From NCBI GenBank assembly GCA_030762895.1, contig CM061068.1, positions 153,160,811 through 153,224,810 on the forward strand: DNA of 64,000 nucleotides, read 5' to 3'. This document shows, piece after piece, positions 12,335-22,708 of the stretch; position 1 is the stretch's first letter, and the number at the start of each line of letters is the position of its first letter. Made by a program: the position numbers and the translations under genes. This DNA comes from Sophora flavescens (taxonomy: Eukaryota > Streptophyta > Magnoliopsida > Fabales > Fabaceae). Below the pieces are notes generated by a model. That model saw nothing but the letters and a program-made list of their open reading frames with translations, did not search any database and was not told where the DNA came from.

Positions 12335-12553
12335 ATCCTATCAAAAGATAAAAGTGCACTATATCGTGTTCTAACCTAACAAAAGATAGAAGAGAACTAA
12401 ACGGAACTCTATCTTATCAAAAGATATAAGAGCACTATAATGAAACCTATCTTATCAAAAGATAGAAGAGCACTACACCGGATCCTATCTTATCAAAAGA
12501 TAGAAGTGCACTATGCTGAGTCTTATCCTATCAAAAGATAGAAGTGTACTATG
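12335..12553 (+). repeat. About 35-bp hairpin repeat array, 6 units (TRG1 second LTR)
   Basis: Six tandem units with the core TATCAAAAGATAGAAG or close variants, one more unit than in the first LTR. The array has therefore changed copy number since the two LTRs diverged. Confidence 0.85.
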
Positions 12554-13225
12554 CTGAGTTCTTTGCATCAGACTGCCATGGACTACTGACGAATGTGAAA
12601 GGAATAGAGGCAGTTATGATAGTATAAGGGTTTAGACTACATGAGTTAAGGGTAGAGGACAATATCGAAATTTGAGGATGATTTGTTAGTTATGTGTGTT
12701 GCTTGTCTCTGACATGTATTGTATGATATATAATGACTCTTTTCCGCTTTTTGATGATACAACTGCTTCTTATCCCCTATATCTTTCTATGTGTTGTATT
12801 TTATCTTTCTTTGGAATCATTTGAGAAGACCCTGTTGATGAGCTGATTGAGGAGGAGTTGGATGGAACTCCGTATGAACCGGAGGTCGGAGAACGAGCTG
12901 TGATCCATGGTGTTTAGGGTCTAGATAGTATGGCCAGTGTGTCTCATGGAAGTATTTTTACATGTTTCCGCTAGTGTAACTTTTATTTATGTATATGCTT
13001 GTGAGGGATCCTACTGAGAGGATTACCCTCAACAGTGTTTTGTAATATGTTTATAAGACCTATGTGTATATGTATAAATATAAACATGGTGTGTTGTTTT
13101 AGTTAACTAAAGTTTTATGCTATTTAACTTAAGTTTTTAGTCTTTGCATGTTTTCATGATAAGCGCGTGATTAAGAAATTAATTAATAAGGATTTAATCT
13201 AATAACACAATGGGGTGTCTCATTT

Positions 13226-13237
13226 TGGTATCAGAGC
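13226..13237 (+). other. Second primer-binding site in TRG1
   Basis: TGGTATCAGAGC again follows the end of an LTR (13222). This shows that a second internal region starts here instead of flanking DNA. Confidence 0.88.
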
Positions 13238-13455
13238 AGTTCGATTCTAATCGGACTGTGAGGTCTAGGTTGTTGTTACTGGCCGTGTCTAGTTGAATCC
13301 ACATCGGATTTTGACTATGCTTAGAAGTTGGGTAGTATGTTCAAACTGGATGCGATAACTAACATTAGTATGGTATAAACAAAAATTCAGAACCTTAGAA
13401 CCATTCTTTCTTGTCTTTTGGTTGAAAATAGAGTATTTATAGAAAATGAGCAGTG

Positions 13456-13673
13456 ATAATCGATTATAGGAACAACATAATCGATTATCTACTTTCTGTT
13501 TTCTCAGTTTTTTGTTTCAGAAGCCCAATAATCGATTATTACCATGAAATAATCGATTATATTGGCTCAATAATCGATTATTCTGATGAGATAATTGATT
13601 ATTTGTTGTCTGATTATCATTTTGTTGTTACAGAAACCCAATAATCTATTATGACAATGAAATAATCGATTAT
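13456..13673 (+). repeat. ATAATCGATTAT palindrome array, second TRG1 internal region
   Basis: Eight units with the same order and spacing as at 3966-4184. Substitutions differ between the arrays (for example ATAATCTATTAT near 13640), so the two copies are diverging. Confidence 0.88.
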
Positions 13674-13868
13674 ATTGCTTCAAAATTCAACTTTTAGTTG
13701 TTTTAATAATCTCTAATCAATTCTAAACCTCTAAGTATTTCTTAGAACTTCACCTTAATTCTAGAAGAAGGTTTCTCATTTGGTGGTATGGCATATAGTA
13801 TTTATATACTTGATTATGTGATATTATATGTCATACCGATGAGAGCGGATTATTTCTGTTCCAGAGTC

Positions 13869-13994
13869 ATGGCTCGTGGAAGAGGACGTCTAACCAACAG
13901 TGGTGACAGAACTCCGGAAAGAATCATAGGAGCTATCAACAATGACACCAATGGAGGAGAGTCATCTGCAACTCCCAGTACTATGGAAACGATA
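13869..13994 (+). pseudogene. gag: TRG1 second gag, N-terminal fragment
   Basis: The MARGRGR start and the next 40 codons match the first gag. At 13994 the sequence breaks after TATGGAAACGATA; six unrelated bases follow, then LTR sequence from 14001. About 2 kb of internal region and 2.6 kb of LTR are missing at this junction. The fragment cannot make a functional product. Confidence 0.85.
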
Positions 13995-14000
13995 TTGCAT

Positions 14001-14336
14001 GAGGACGAGCTGTGATCCATGGTGTTTAGGGTCTAGAGAGTATGGCTAGTGTGTCTCATGGAAGTATTTTTACATGTTTCCGCTAGTATAACTTTTGTTT
14101 ATGTTGAGGGATCCTACTGAGAGGATTACCCTCAACAGTCTTTTGTAATATGTTTATAAGACTTATGTGTGTATGTATAAACATAAACATGGTGTGTTGT
14201 TTTAATTAACTAAATTTGTATGCTATTTAACTTTAAGTTTTTAATCTTTACATGTTTTCATGTTAAGCGTGCGATTAAGAAATTAATTAATATGGATTTA
14301 ATCTAATAACCCAACGGGGCACAACGAGGTGTCTCA
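14001..14336 (+). repeat. TRG1 third LTR, 3' fragment
   Basis: Matches the last 340 bp of the TRG LTR (GACGAGCTGTGATCCATGG through AACGAGGTGTCTCA). It ends TCA next to the CTGTC flank, marking the right boundary of TRG1. Confidence 0.88.
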
Positions 14337-15742
14337 CTGTCACCACAAAGAGCACCAACACTACCACAAAAAACACCATCACCAACACCACAACCACAAC
14401 AGAAAACCCCTACTCCTCCACCTGCCTCACCAAAAATCCCAACTCTACCACACACATCACCTATCCCTCAACCTTGTTTCTGAACTACAAAATGCTAAAC
14501 TCATACTTCTGAACCTAACCCTACTACTTGAGAAGCACACATGTTTGAAATAAAACTTCACCTATCCAAGCCTTCCACACCACAATCATCTCACCATACT
14601 GACACTCTTCACACTGAGGATGTTAATGACTTTGTATATTTTGACAATCCCATTACTCCTCCACCATCACCTAAACCACAAACCCCTGACCACATCAGAA
14701 ACCAGAGCCAAGTCCCTCTGAGAATAGTCTTTTCAGACTCATTCTCTGAAACCAGACACAACCCTCTCCCTATGGCCACTCTATCTCCTTATCACCCTTT
14801 TTCCATAACCACTCCCTTCTCTGTCACAGATGAATCCTGCTCCAACTTCTGAATGGCAAAGACCTGGATGTCATTGCCTCTCTAGAAGCTGAAAGGCAGC
14901 TTGTAAAGTTGGCCAGAAAATAGAAGCATGCATGAAGGTGGATGCCCAATCCGCATATCTTCATGAAGCCATCAACAGAGATCTGGGTTATGCCTGACTC
15001 TATGGTTCTGCAAGGAAAGCAGAAGGTGATCAACTTGCCACTTGATCTGAAATTCTCTCTCACAAGTGCAAGTACAGAAAGAGGATGTTCACCACTGAGA
15101 CTCATCATGAGTTCCTCAAGATCAGAGACATCTACTGGAGATGTGGATCCAGCTCTGTGCTGTCAGAAGAAGAGAAGAAAACCATTCCAACCAGAGGTAG
15201 CCAAGCTTTTGCTATTTATCCCTTTTCACATTCTATTTACACTTTACCTCCTTTCTTTATGGTTTCCCCCTTCTTTATCTTAAATTTTCTTCCAACTATC
15301 CACTCCCATAAATCTCATTAGGAGATCTTATGAATTTCTTCTGTCTGTTATTGATTCCCCTCTTCACCATGAAAGAATTCATGGATTTCTTGAAGAATTC
15401 TATCCTAACAATGCCTTTGTATCTGTTCTTTCAACCAATGTGTTTCTAGATCCTCAGCCTAACGACAACATTCAAGTTGAAGAGCTACCTTCTACACCTC
15501 CTCCATCTACATTTGCAACTGCTCTGGCTACAACGGACTCATCTGCTCGAGTAGTTGTTTACGACCCTGCTGCCCATCAGAGACTTGATGAAATGGCTTC
15601 AAGTCTACAAACTGTCATCCAAAGACAGGATGCTGCCTTAGAACAACATGCTGCTTTTCAAGCTCAGATGTTGGCTCAGCAAGTTGCAATGCAAAGAATG
15701 ATGGAAGGTTTCTTTAAAAGCCAAGGGGGTTCTAGTTCTTAG
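14337..15742 (+). pseudogene. Sirevirus env-like ORF of H, part 2 (C-terminal)
   Basis: The Pro/Thr-rich reading frame that stops at 762 stays open on this side for about 40 codons, up to a TGA near 14483. This supports a simple insertion of TRG1. Further Pro-rich coding follows in another frame (14541-14852), then a conserved-looking block near 15085-15196 (HEFLKIRDIYWRCG), and a last open stretch 15323-15742 ending in a Gln/Ala/Met-rich coiled coil (ALEQHAAFQAQML). A pyrimidine-rich stretch with GT at 15197 and AG at 15321 looks like an intron, but the phases do not match exactly, so a decayed or unspliced spacer is equally possible. Several stops and shifts make this a pseudogene. Confidence 0.65.
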
Positions 15743-16148
15743 GTCTTACGACTTCGATTTATTTTTGAGTCATGCAATGTACTTGTCAGTGATGTCCATA
15801 TCACTTGTAATTCTTTTGACTCTTAATGAAATGAGATGAAGTTTTGACTTTTTGGCTCTCAATTCTATTTATGTTTTATAATCTTTTTTATTGATGCCAA
15901 AAGGGGAAGGAAATAAGATGAAATAAAAAGTAACAGAAATTACAAACTTAACATGTAACTTATGTCTTCTAAGTAAAAAATTTCATTTGATTCTGATATC
16001 AGCTCTGATACCTTGTTTTTGCTCTAAATATCTTTTTTATCTAATGCATAAACTAAGGGGGAGCATACCATACTCTAATTAATTATATATGTTTGAAAAT
16101 TTCTAATATTCCTTTTGGATGTTCAATAAAATCAGAAAAGGGGGAGAA
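15743..16148 (+). other. H 3' untranslated region with three polypurine tracts
   Basis: No gene. Purine tracts lie at about 15899 (CCAAAAGGGGAAGG), about 16050 (AACTAAGGGGGAGC) and 16135-16148 (AAAAGGGGGAGAA, next to the LTR). Multiple tracts upstream of the 3' LTR are a described sirevirus feature; the last is the likely plus-strand primer. Confidence 0.7.
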
Positions 16149-17713
16149 TGTTGAGACCTCATAAGTCTGAGACACATTCCATTATAGATTCTCTATGTTT
16201 TGATTGTTCCAAATAGATTAAGTATTATAATATTGAACCATATGAAATTACTGACATGTCTGATAAATATGCAGGAAAATAGACTTAAGGTCACTCGTCT
16301 ATTTTATGACCCGTCTACTTTTTAGTAGAGCGTAGTTTTTAGACTCGTCTAAAAACTACTCGTCTAAAATTTAGTCAACACAGACAAAGGCCAAGTCAAC
16401 ACTCAGTCAAGATTCTTATATACTTTATGACGTGGCAAGAAGCATATGTCTGAAGAAGACTCAGTGGATCACTCGTCTATAAAATGACTTCATCACTCAT
16501 TTGAGTTTTTGGCTCATTTTCACTCGTCTAAATCCGGACTCCACAAACACTCATCTAAAATTCTAACACTGCTATATTTTTTAAAATTTCAATGTTAGAA
16601 AGGAAGTCCAAGTCAACCTTATTCAAGTTAGATGCCTTCCTTAAGGATCTCGAAGACCTCTGGACAATAGCACCAAGGATAAAGAATAAAGAATGTTTGT
16701 TTCAAGGATTTAAGGAATAAACACGCAATATCTGTACCACAGCAGTAACCTCTTCGATGTTTTAGTACAAAGTAAAAGTGCTTTCCATAAAGTGTACTGA
16801 GTGTTGCACTGAAAAAGGAAAGCTCTCTGCTGTAAGTACAAGAAGCATGCTACTGTAACTCTGAAACAACAACTACTAAGAACAAAGGGTACTCTTGGAC
16901 TACCTTATCAAAGCTCAACATTCCTAAGCATTTAATGCTTATACAGAATGCCTCTTTGGCACTAATGGCGTCCCAAAAGCTCAAATCAAAGAACACACTT
17001 TCTGAAGCTGTGCCTAATGGATCAAACTGATTGAAGTCTTTATATAGATCAAACCATGAAGATGAAGACAAGAAGTTGAATATCATTAAGAACACTGCGC
17101 AAGAAGCATTTACTCACTTCATTAACTTCTTCATTATTTCATTGAATACTTCTTCAATCACTTGATATTAATTCATAGTCTTTCAAACTTCATATTTATT
17201 TCACTCCGAGTGTTATCTGAAAGATTTGCAAGTTGTATCAATAACACAAACCTTTATCCCTTGCTATGTTGAGCCTGAAGAGGCTAGGTGATAAAAGAAT
17301 ACTTGTTTAAGCGTTGAGCCTGGAGAGGCTAGGTGTGAAAAGAATACTTGTATTGTAATCTGATCAGTTATAGTGGAAACTTGGTGCTGCCAAGAAACTG
17401 GACTAGCCCTATTGATTTTGGGGTGAACCAGTATAAAACTCTTGAGTGATATTCCTCTTCCTTCATCTCTTTAATTTGCTTAAGTATTATTTGTTTAAGC
17501 TTTTAACTTGGGGAGTTAGTATTGTGAATATCAATCTCTGTTTTACCCTTCTCTGCATGTGTGTGTTCTGTCTTAAAATTAGAAGTGTTACTCGTCTAAA
17601 TTTATGCTGTCTTATTTTTACTTGTTGTGCCTGCAAAAATAATTTTCAAAGTTTCCTAAAAAGTTGGAAAACACAATTCAACCCCCCTTCTTGTGTTAAC
17701 TTTGGTTATTTCA
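16149..17713 (+). repeat. H 3' LTR (about 1565 bp)
   Basis: Begins TGTTGAGACC after the polypurine tract. It holds many copies of ACTCGTCTA in the first 450 bp, a duplicated hairpin AGCCTGAAGAGGCT (17272-17285 and 17317-17330), and near its end the ACACAATTCAACCCCCC block also seen in B and E. The 3' end is set at TTATTTCA, just before Tat-type protease sequence. Internal short frames are not genes. Confidence 0.75.
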
Positions 17714-17824
17714 TTCCTCTCTTTTCAATCCCAGCTTCTCAAACAGGTCACCGAAAATGATGTCGGTCGAGCTTCCTTGGTCGATGAAGATTCTTTTCAT
17801 TTCACACTTGGCCATTATCCCAGA
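17714..17824 (-). pseudogene. Element G: Tat/Ogre-type protease fragment
   Basis: About 37 codons on the minus strand read like the aspartic protease of Tat-lineage gypsy elements: RIFIDQGSSTDIIFGDLF followed by EKLGL, where the catalytic Asp lies in the VDQGSS-like motif. Element H cuts it on the left and TRG2 on the right. It is probably the same element as the gag fragment at 25637-26544, since orientation and order (gag upstream of protease on the minus strand) agree. Confidence 0.7.
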
Positions 17825-18558
17825 TGTAACAGCCTGATTTTTAATTACGTTGTTTAACCGGTTAAAATATAATTAATTATATTTTAATCAGAGAGTTAGA
17901 ATGTGATTCTGAATAAAATAAAATCATATTCGTAGTCTCTCTTATGGTAGAAGGTTACGGTGAAAATTTGGGTTGAAATTCAGACGGAACCCGGTCTGCG
18001 TTTTCACTGACAGTAAGATTTTATTGAGCAGAAACCCTAATTTCAACTCGTGAACGAAACCATTAGGTTTTATATTTTGTTCCCGAGTATTTTCCAAGTT
18101 TCGAAAAAAATCGTTAGGAATGAAATTAACATTATTTTGTTCGGGTGTAATCTTTAAGAAAACGCGTAAAACCTAAATCGGGGGATAAGTCGGGTAAACG
18201 ATGAAGTCGATTATGGAGCTGAGGTATTAGGAATAATTAATGTAGCAGAGAGGATAAGGAGTCAAGCATTAAATTCGGGTAATCATGAATTTTCAAGTAA
18301 AATGACCAAAATACCCCTAAGCTTAACCTAACCAATGTTTAGTTAGATTTTAACCATGGTTAAGGAACCTAGGTTAATTATTGTGGACCAAAATCAGTCA
18401 CACCCTTCATCAATTCTTGGCCACATGAATTTAACCATAGTTAGCAAAGTAACCCTAGTTAATTTAATTATTAACCATAGTTAACTATTACATTATTTAA
18501 TATTCACAAAACCCATTAATTTAAATCCAAAGAACCAAACGAAGCCTAAAATCTATCC

Positions 18559-18598
18559 TATAAATACCCAACCAAACCGTGCCCCCCCCCCCCCCCCC
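18559..18598 (+). promoter_or_regulatory. TATA box and poly-C tract (TRG2 5' LTR)
   Basis: TATAAATA at 18559-18566, then 17 C at 18582-18598, a spacing of 23 bp from the TATA start. Confidence 0.6.
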
Positions 18599-19954
18599 AC
18601 CCCCCACTTCTTCATCTCTTCCATTTTTCTTCACAAAAACTCCATTTTCTTCTTCAAGAGCTCCAAGTGCTTTCATAGTGAACTTGCCAAAATCATCATC
18701 TTTTCTTCATCTTCTTCATACACCTGAGGTAAAAGGATCATCCATGATCATCTCATCTCATCTCAAGATCTTAATCTTCCTATCTCATGACTTTTGTATT
18801 CTTAGATCTAGAACTTCAAATATTTCTAGAAAATTGTAGAAAAAATTATTTAAATGTGAAAACAATTTCTATGATCTAGTTATCAACTCTATTTTCACTA
18901 TCCAAGAGCATGTGATCAAAATTATTTTCTTTCTTATTGTTTCATTGTTGGTGGAAACTCCCTTGAGAAGTGGGTTTGGTGTTTTTGCTTCTTTTGTGAA
19001 ACCTAAGGCTTGTGTCAAGTTCTCTATTATCTATATAGTCTATATCCAAGATCTTAAATCCAACTAAATTCTATAAGCTATTTTTCTAATTTGGGCCGAA
19101 AACTTAACATAAAAGGGTTGAGAAGTTTTTGTTTGATTTGGGAAATCTATGGCTTGATTTATGCTCACTAATGTCTTAGTAGACTAAATCCAAAAGTTTG
19201 AATCAAAAAGAATTTCCTTGCGTAATTTCTATAAGAATCCGAAACTTAGCTATTTATGTTAAGGGTGAGTTTGTTGATTAATTTGTGGTTGTGTTGTTTG
19301 GTTTGAGGTGAAACTGTTAAGTTGTCGTGTGATAACGAGGAACGTCGAATTCAGGATTCCGATGATAACTCAGGTGGGGGAAAGGATCACTCTGTCGTCT
19401 AAACTGATAAGTAGTATATTACATGATAATTGTGTAGGGCGACCTAAACCCTATTAGTCATCGAGTAATCGACAAGACCAAAATCACAATGGAAACCTTT
19501 TCTGTGAAACCAATGGTGATTCGAGGATTGTAGGTTTATCGACATTCGGTTGATTTTAAGTATTTGATGATGTCTGACTTTATGTTTATTTAATTGATTG
19601 TGATACGCTGGTTGAGGTATTCCACTGCATGTGACGGATTATTTTTGATGTTTGAATATTCTGTTGATTAATGTGTTATGTATGATCTGCTAGGTTTAAT
19701 ATTGTGCTTAGTGGACTTTAAGTAAAGATATATTTGTTCGGGAGATATTTGTTTGGGTGAGAGAATGAATTGAATGTGTCTTAGAGGTGCCTAGCTTAAT
19801 TAAATTATTTAATGGATTAGGTGCGACCTAGAATGCGAGTTGAGGCTATGATGGGAGCTTGAGGCACTAGGTTGTAATAGATGCGAGATAGTAAGATTCA
19901 TATAGAGGCTTTGATGCATATACTTTTTCAGACTGTAACACGTTGATCTAATTT

Positions 19955-20135
19955 ACCCTATCAAAAGATAGAAGTGCACAATATCGAGTTATAACCTATC
20001 AAAAGATAAAAGAGCACTAAATCAAATCCTATCTTATCAAAAGATAAAAGAGAACTATACCGGATCCTATCTTATCGAAAGATAGAAGTGAACTATGCCG
20101 AGTCTTATCGTATCAAAAGATATAAGTGTAATATA
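19955..20135 (+). repeat. About 35-bp hairpin repeat array (TRG2 5' LTR)
   Basis: Five units with the core TATCAAAAGATAGAAG or variants, in the same place as in the TRG1 LTRs. Confidence 0.82.
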
Positions 20136-20823
20136 CTGAGTTCTTTGCATTGGACTACCATGGACTGCTGACGAACGTGAAAGGAATAGAGACGGTTATG
20201 TTAGCATAAGGATTTATATTGCATGAGTTAAGGGGAGAGGATAATATCATAATTAGAGGATGATATCGTAATTTGAGGATGATGGCTAATTATCTGTGTT
20301 GATTGTCTATGACTTTTATTGTATGACATACTATGACTCTTTTCTGTTTTATGATGGTATAAATTTTTCTTATCCCATGTATTCTTTGTGTGTTGTATTT
20401 TATTTTACTATGGGATCGTACAAGAAGGCCCTGTGACTAAGTTGTATTTTATTTTACGAACCAGAGGCCGGAGGCCGGACGACGAGTTGTGATCCATGGT
20501 GACTAGGATCTTAATAGTATGGCCAGTGTGTCTTATGAAAGTTTTTATATTTTTCCGCTAAGTATAACATTTATTTAAGTTTATGCCTGTGAGGGATTCT
20601 ACTGAGAGGATACCCTCAACAGTGTTTTGTAATATGTTTATAAGACTAATGTGTGTATTTATAAACATAAAAATGATGTGTTGTTTTTTATTAACCAAAG
20701 TTATATTCTATTTAAGTTAAGTTTTAATTTTTACGTGTTTTCACGTTAAGCGTGCGACTAAGAAATTAATTAAGAAGGCTTTAATCTAATTAAAACACCA
20801 GGGCATAACGGGGTGTCTTATTT

Positions 20824-20835
20824 TGGTATCAGAGC
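20824..20835 (+). other. Primer-binding site (TRG2)
   Basis: TGGTATCAGAGC three bases after the LTR. The leader from here to gag is only about 215 bp, because the palindrome-array segment of TRG1 is absent. Confidence 0.88.
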
Positions 20836-21049
20836 TGTTTGATTTTGATCAGACTGCGAGGTTTAGGATGTTCTTACTAGCCATGTCTAGTTGAATCCAC
20901 GTCGAATTTTGACTATGCTTAGAAGTTGGGTATTGTGTCCGAATTTAATGCGATAAAAAACTTTGGTATGACATATAGTATGCATATACTTGTTCATGTA
21001 GTATTATATGTCATATGGATGGGAGCTGATGATTTCCTTAAACAGAATC

Positions 21050-22322
21050 ATGGCTCGTGGAAGAGGACGTCCAACCAACAGTGGTGACAAAACTCCAGAA
21101 AGGATCATTGGAGTTGTCAACGGTAATGCTAACCATACCGACAATGGAGGAGGATCATCTGCGACTCCAAATACCATGGAAACAATAGCTGCTGCTATTC
21201 TATTACAAACCCAGCAGAATGCTGAGATGTTGCAAATTAACAGAGAGCTGCTAGAACTAAAAAATCAAAGGAGGGCTGCAGCAGCTGAAAATGTCGGATT
21301 GACTACTTTTCTGAAAGGGAGGCCACCTCAATTCCGAGTATGACCCAAAGAAGGTTGAATGGTGGGTACAAGAAATAAAGAAGATATTTACTACTGTACA
21401 ATGCAGCGGGGATAGGAAAGTGACTTATGTTGCCTTCATGCTAACTAAAGGACTAGAGTTGTGGTGGAAAGGAAAGAAAAGACTATTGGAAGGTGAGAAC
21501 AGAAACACTAACTGCCAATTATTCACTGACTGCTTCTTCGAAAAATATTTTCCGTGTCTAGTTTGACGCAAGAAGGAAAAGGAATTCACAAACCTCAAAC
21601 AAGGAAACATGTCCGTAGGTGATTATGCATCGCGTTTTGAGGCGCTGATTAAGTTTTCAGAGTACTATCAGAGGTTTCCGAATGAGGACTGGCAATGTAG
21701 AAGATTTGAGGAAGGAATCAGAAATGAGCTTTAGAGGGTTGTGGTGTCTCTCGACATTCAGTATTTCCCGTAACTGGTTGAGAGATGCAGTGCTATTTAA
21801 AGTATAGATCTGAGGATGGCTGATGAGCAGAAGCAACAAAGGATTGGAGGTCCTATTCGATCAGATGTTCAAAGGAGAGTAGATAGTGGTTCTCATTGGA
21901 GACGAGAACCATATAACAGATCAGTACAGACTGTTGCACCAGCACCAGTTCCTACAGCCCAGGTGGGTGGAGCAGGCCACCAGCAGCAGAGAGTTTTAGG
22001 TTGTTACTTATGTGGAGGACCGCATTATCTGCGGGATTGAAAGGAGGGACTTGGTTGTCTCCATTGCGGGAAACCAGGTCATTTTGCTCGTGAGTGTAGA
22101 CAGAGAAATAAGCAGCAGATTGTAGCTACTAGTAGAGGAGCTGGAGGTTATGGAGCTGAAGCTGGGAGAAGAGATCCAGGAATAGGTTAGCATATGGCTA
22201 GACCCACAACCACTGGGAGAGTATTTACTATGACGGGAATTGATTCCTCTCACCCTGTAAATCTCATAGAAGGTATGTGTAATATTGTTAAAATCGGAGT
22301 GGAATATGCTCCAAGGATCTAA
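21050..22322 (+). pseudogene. gag: TRG2 gag (chromovirus/Tekay-like), broken
   Basis: The start MARGRGRPTNSGD is shared with TRG1. The coiled N-terminal part and gag core (FLKGRPPQFR, WWVQEIKKIF) are followed by a frameshift near 21338, where bases of the GEYDP motif are lost. Further stops include one near 21735. The zinc-knuckle region keeps the second knuckle intact (CLHCGKPGHFAREC), unlike TRG1, while the first is interrupted by a stop. The frame ends after LIEGMCNIV at about 22322 with no protease. Function is lost. Confidence 0.83.
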
Positions 22323-22708
22323 GAATTGTGATTTGATACTTTGAGTAGGAAGTTAAGGTAGTATTGATCTTGGTGCTAAATATAAGAAGTAGATGTTGAA
22401 AGAATGACTTCTGGTGGATTAGTATAAGGAAGAGAAAAATGATTAAGTTTTGATTATGTTCTTCAAGGATGATAGACTAAGTTGAAAAGTTAAGGACAGT
22501 GAACAGAAAGTAGTGACGGATAAGTTCCAGGATAAATAGAATAATATAAGAATGAATTCTGTTACGAAGTTACTGTTGTCACTTAAGGAAAAGACAGTGA
22601 TGGGAAATACGATGTAGGATCTTTATATTAAGATACGTTTGCAAGGTTTTACCCAGTTTTGAGTCACGAAATTCCGAGGGCGGAATTTTTTTCTAAGAGG
22701 TGTAGTAA
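22323..22708 (+). other. TRG2 3' untranslated remnant
   Basis: No coding frame. It is the counterpart of 5648-6030 and ends in the same AATTCCGAGG...GGAATTTTTT plus purine tract next to the 3' LTR. Confidence 0.6.

Larger units (their letters stand above)
6031..13222 (+). repeat. TRG1 LTR, second copy, split by element A
   Basis: The LTR begins TGTAACAGCC at 6031, is cut after 6163 by element A, resumes at 10352 (after the duplicated GGTTA) and ends GGGTGTCTCA at 13222. Without A it is about 3.0 kb. TATAAAA at 10956 and a shortened poly-C run (7 C at 10981-10987) are present, and a six-unit hairpin repeat array lies at 12335-12553. It is followed by a primer-binding site, so it serves as the 3' LTR of one unit and the 5' LTR of the next. 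Confidence 0.88.
763..14336 (+). mobile_element. Element TRG1: gag-only LTR retrotransposon, tandem LTR-int-LTR-int-LTR form
   Basis: LTRs start TGTAACAGCC and end TGTCTCA, followed by an initiator-Met-type primer-binding site (TGGTATCAGAGC). The order is LTR (763-3732), internal region with gag (3733-6030), LTR (6031-13222, split by element A), a second truncated internal region (13223-13994) and a truncated third LTR (14001-14336). The flanks are CTCTC (758-762) and CTGTC (14337-14341), a 5-bp target-site duplication with one mismatch. The only coding content is a chromovirus-like gag; no protease, RT, RNase H or integrase is present. Three LTR pieces with two internal pieces suggest unequal recombination between copies followed by a deletion. 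The element sits in H's env-like ORF. Confidence 0.85.
1..17713 (+). mobile_element. Element H: sirevirus (Ty1/copia SIRE-type), 3' part
   Basis: The 3' portion of a sirevirus enters from the left edge. It holds an env-like ORF (1-762 and 14342-15742), a 3' untranslated stretch with several polypurine tracts, and a complete 3' LTR (16149-17713). It is split by TRG1 at 763-14336. Its gag-pol and 5' LTR lie outside the window. Beyond its right end the sequence changes to a Tat-type protease on the other strand, so H was inserted into an older element (G). The lineage is inferred from an env-like ORF followed by AAAAGGGGGAGAATG and an LTR starting TGTTGAGACC, an arrangement known for SIRE-type elements. 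The right LTR end is placed at a TCA triplet and could be off by several bases. Confidence 0.8.
17825..20820 (+). repeat. TRG2 5' LTR (2996 bp)
   Basis: Begins TGTAACAGCC and ends GGTGTCTTA (last bases mutated from TCA). It has TATAAATA at 18559, a 17-C run at 18582-18598 and a five-unit hairpin repeat array at 19955-20135. It clearly belongs to the TRG1 family but differs throughout. No gene inside. Confidence 0.88.

Noticed and set aside
13453..13644. Open frame with repeated Ile-Asp-Tyr
   Set aside because: It is the translation of the ATAATCGATTAT array; the homologous array at 3966-4184 is not open.
18579..18839. Pro-rich open frame starting MPPPPPPP
   Set aside because: It is the translation of the poly-C tract in the TRG2 LTR, not a gene.
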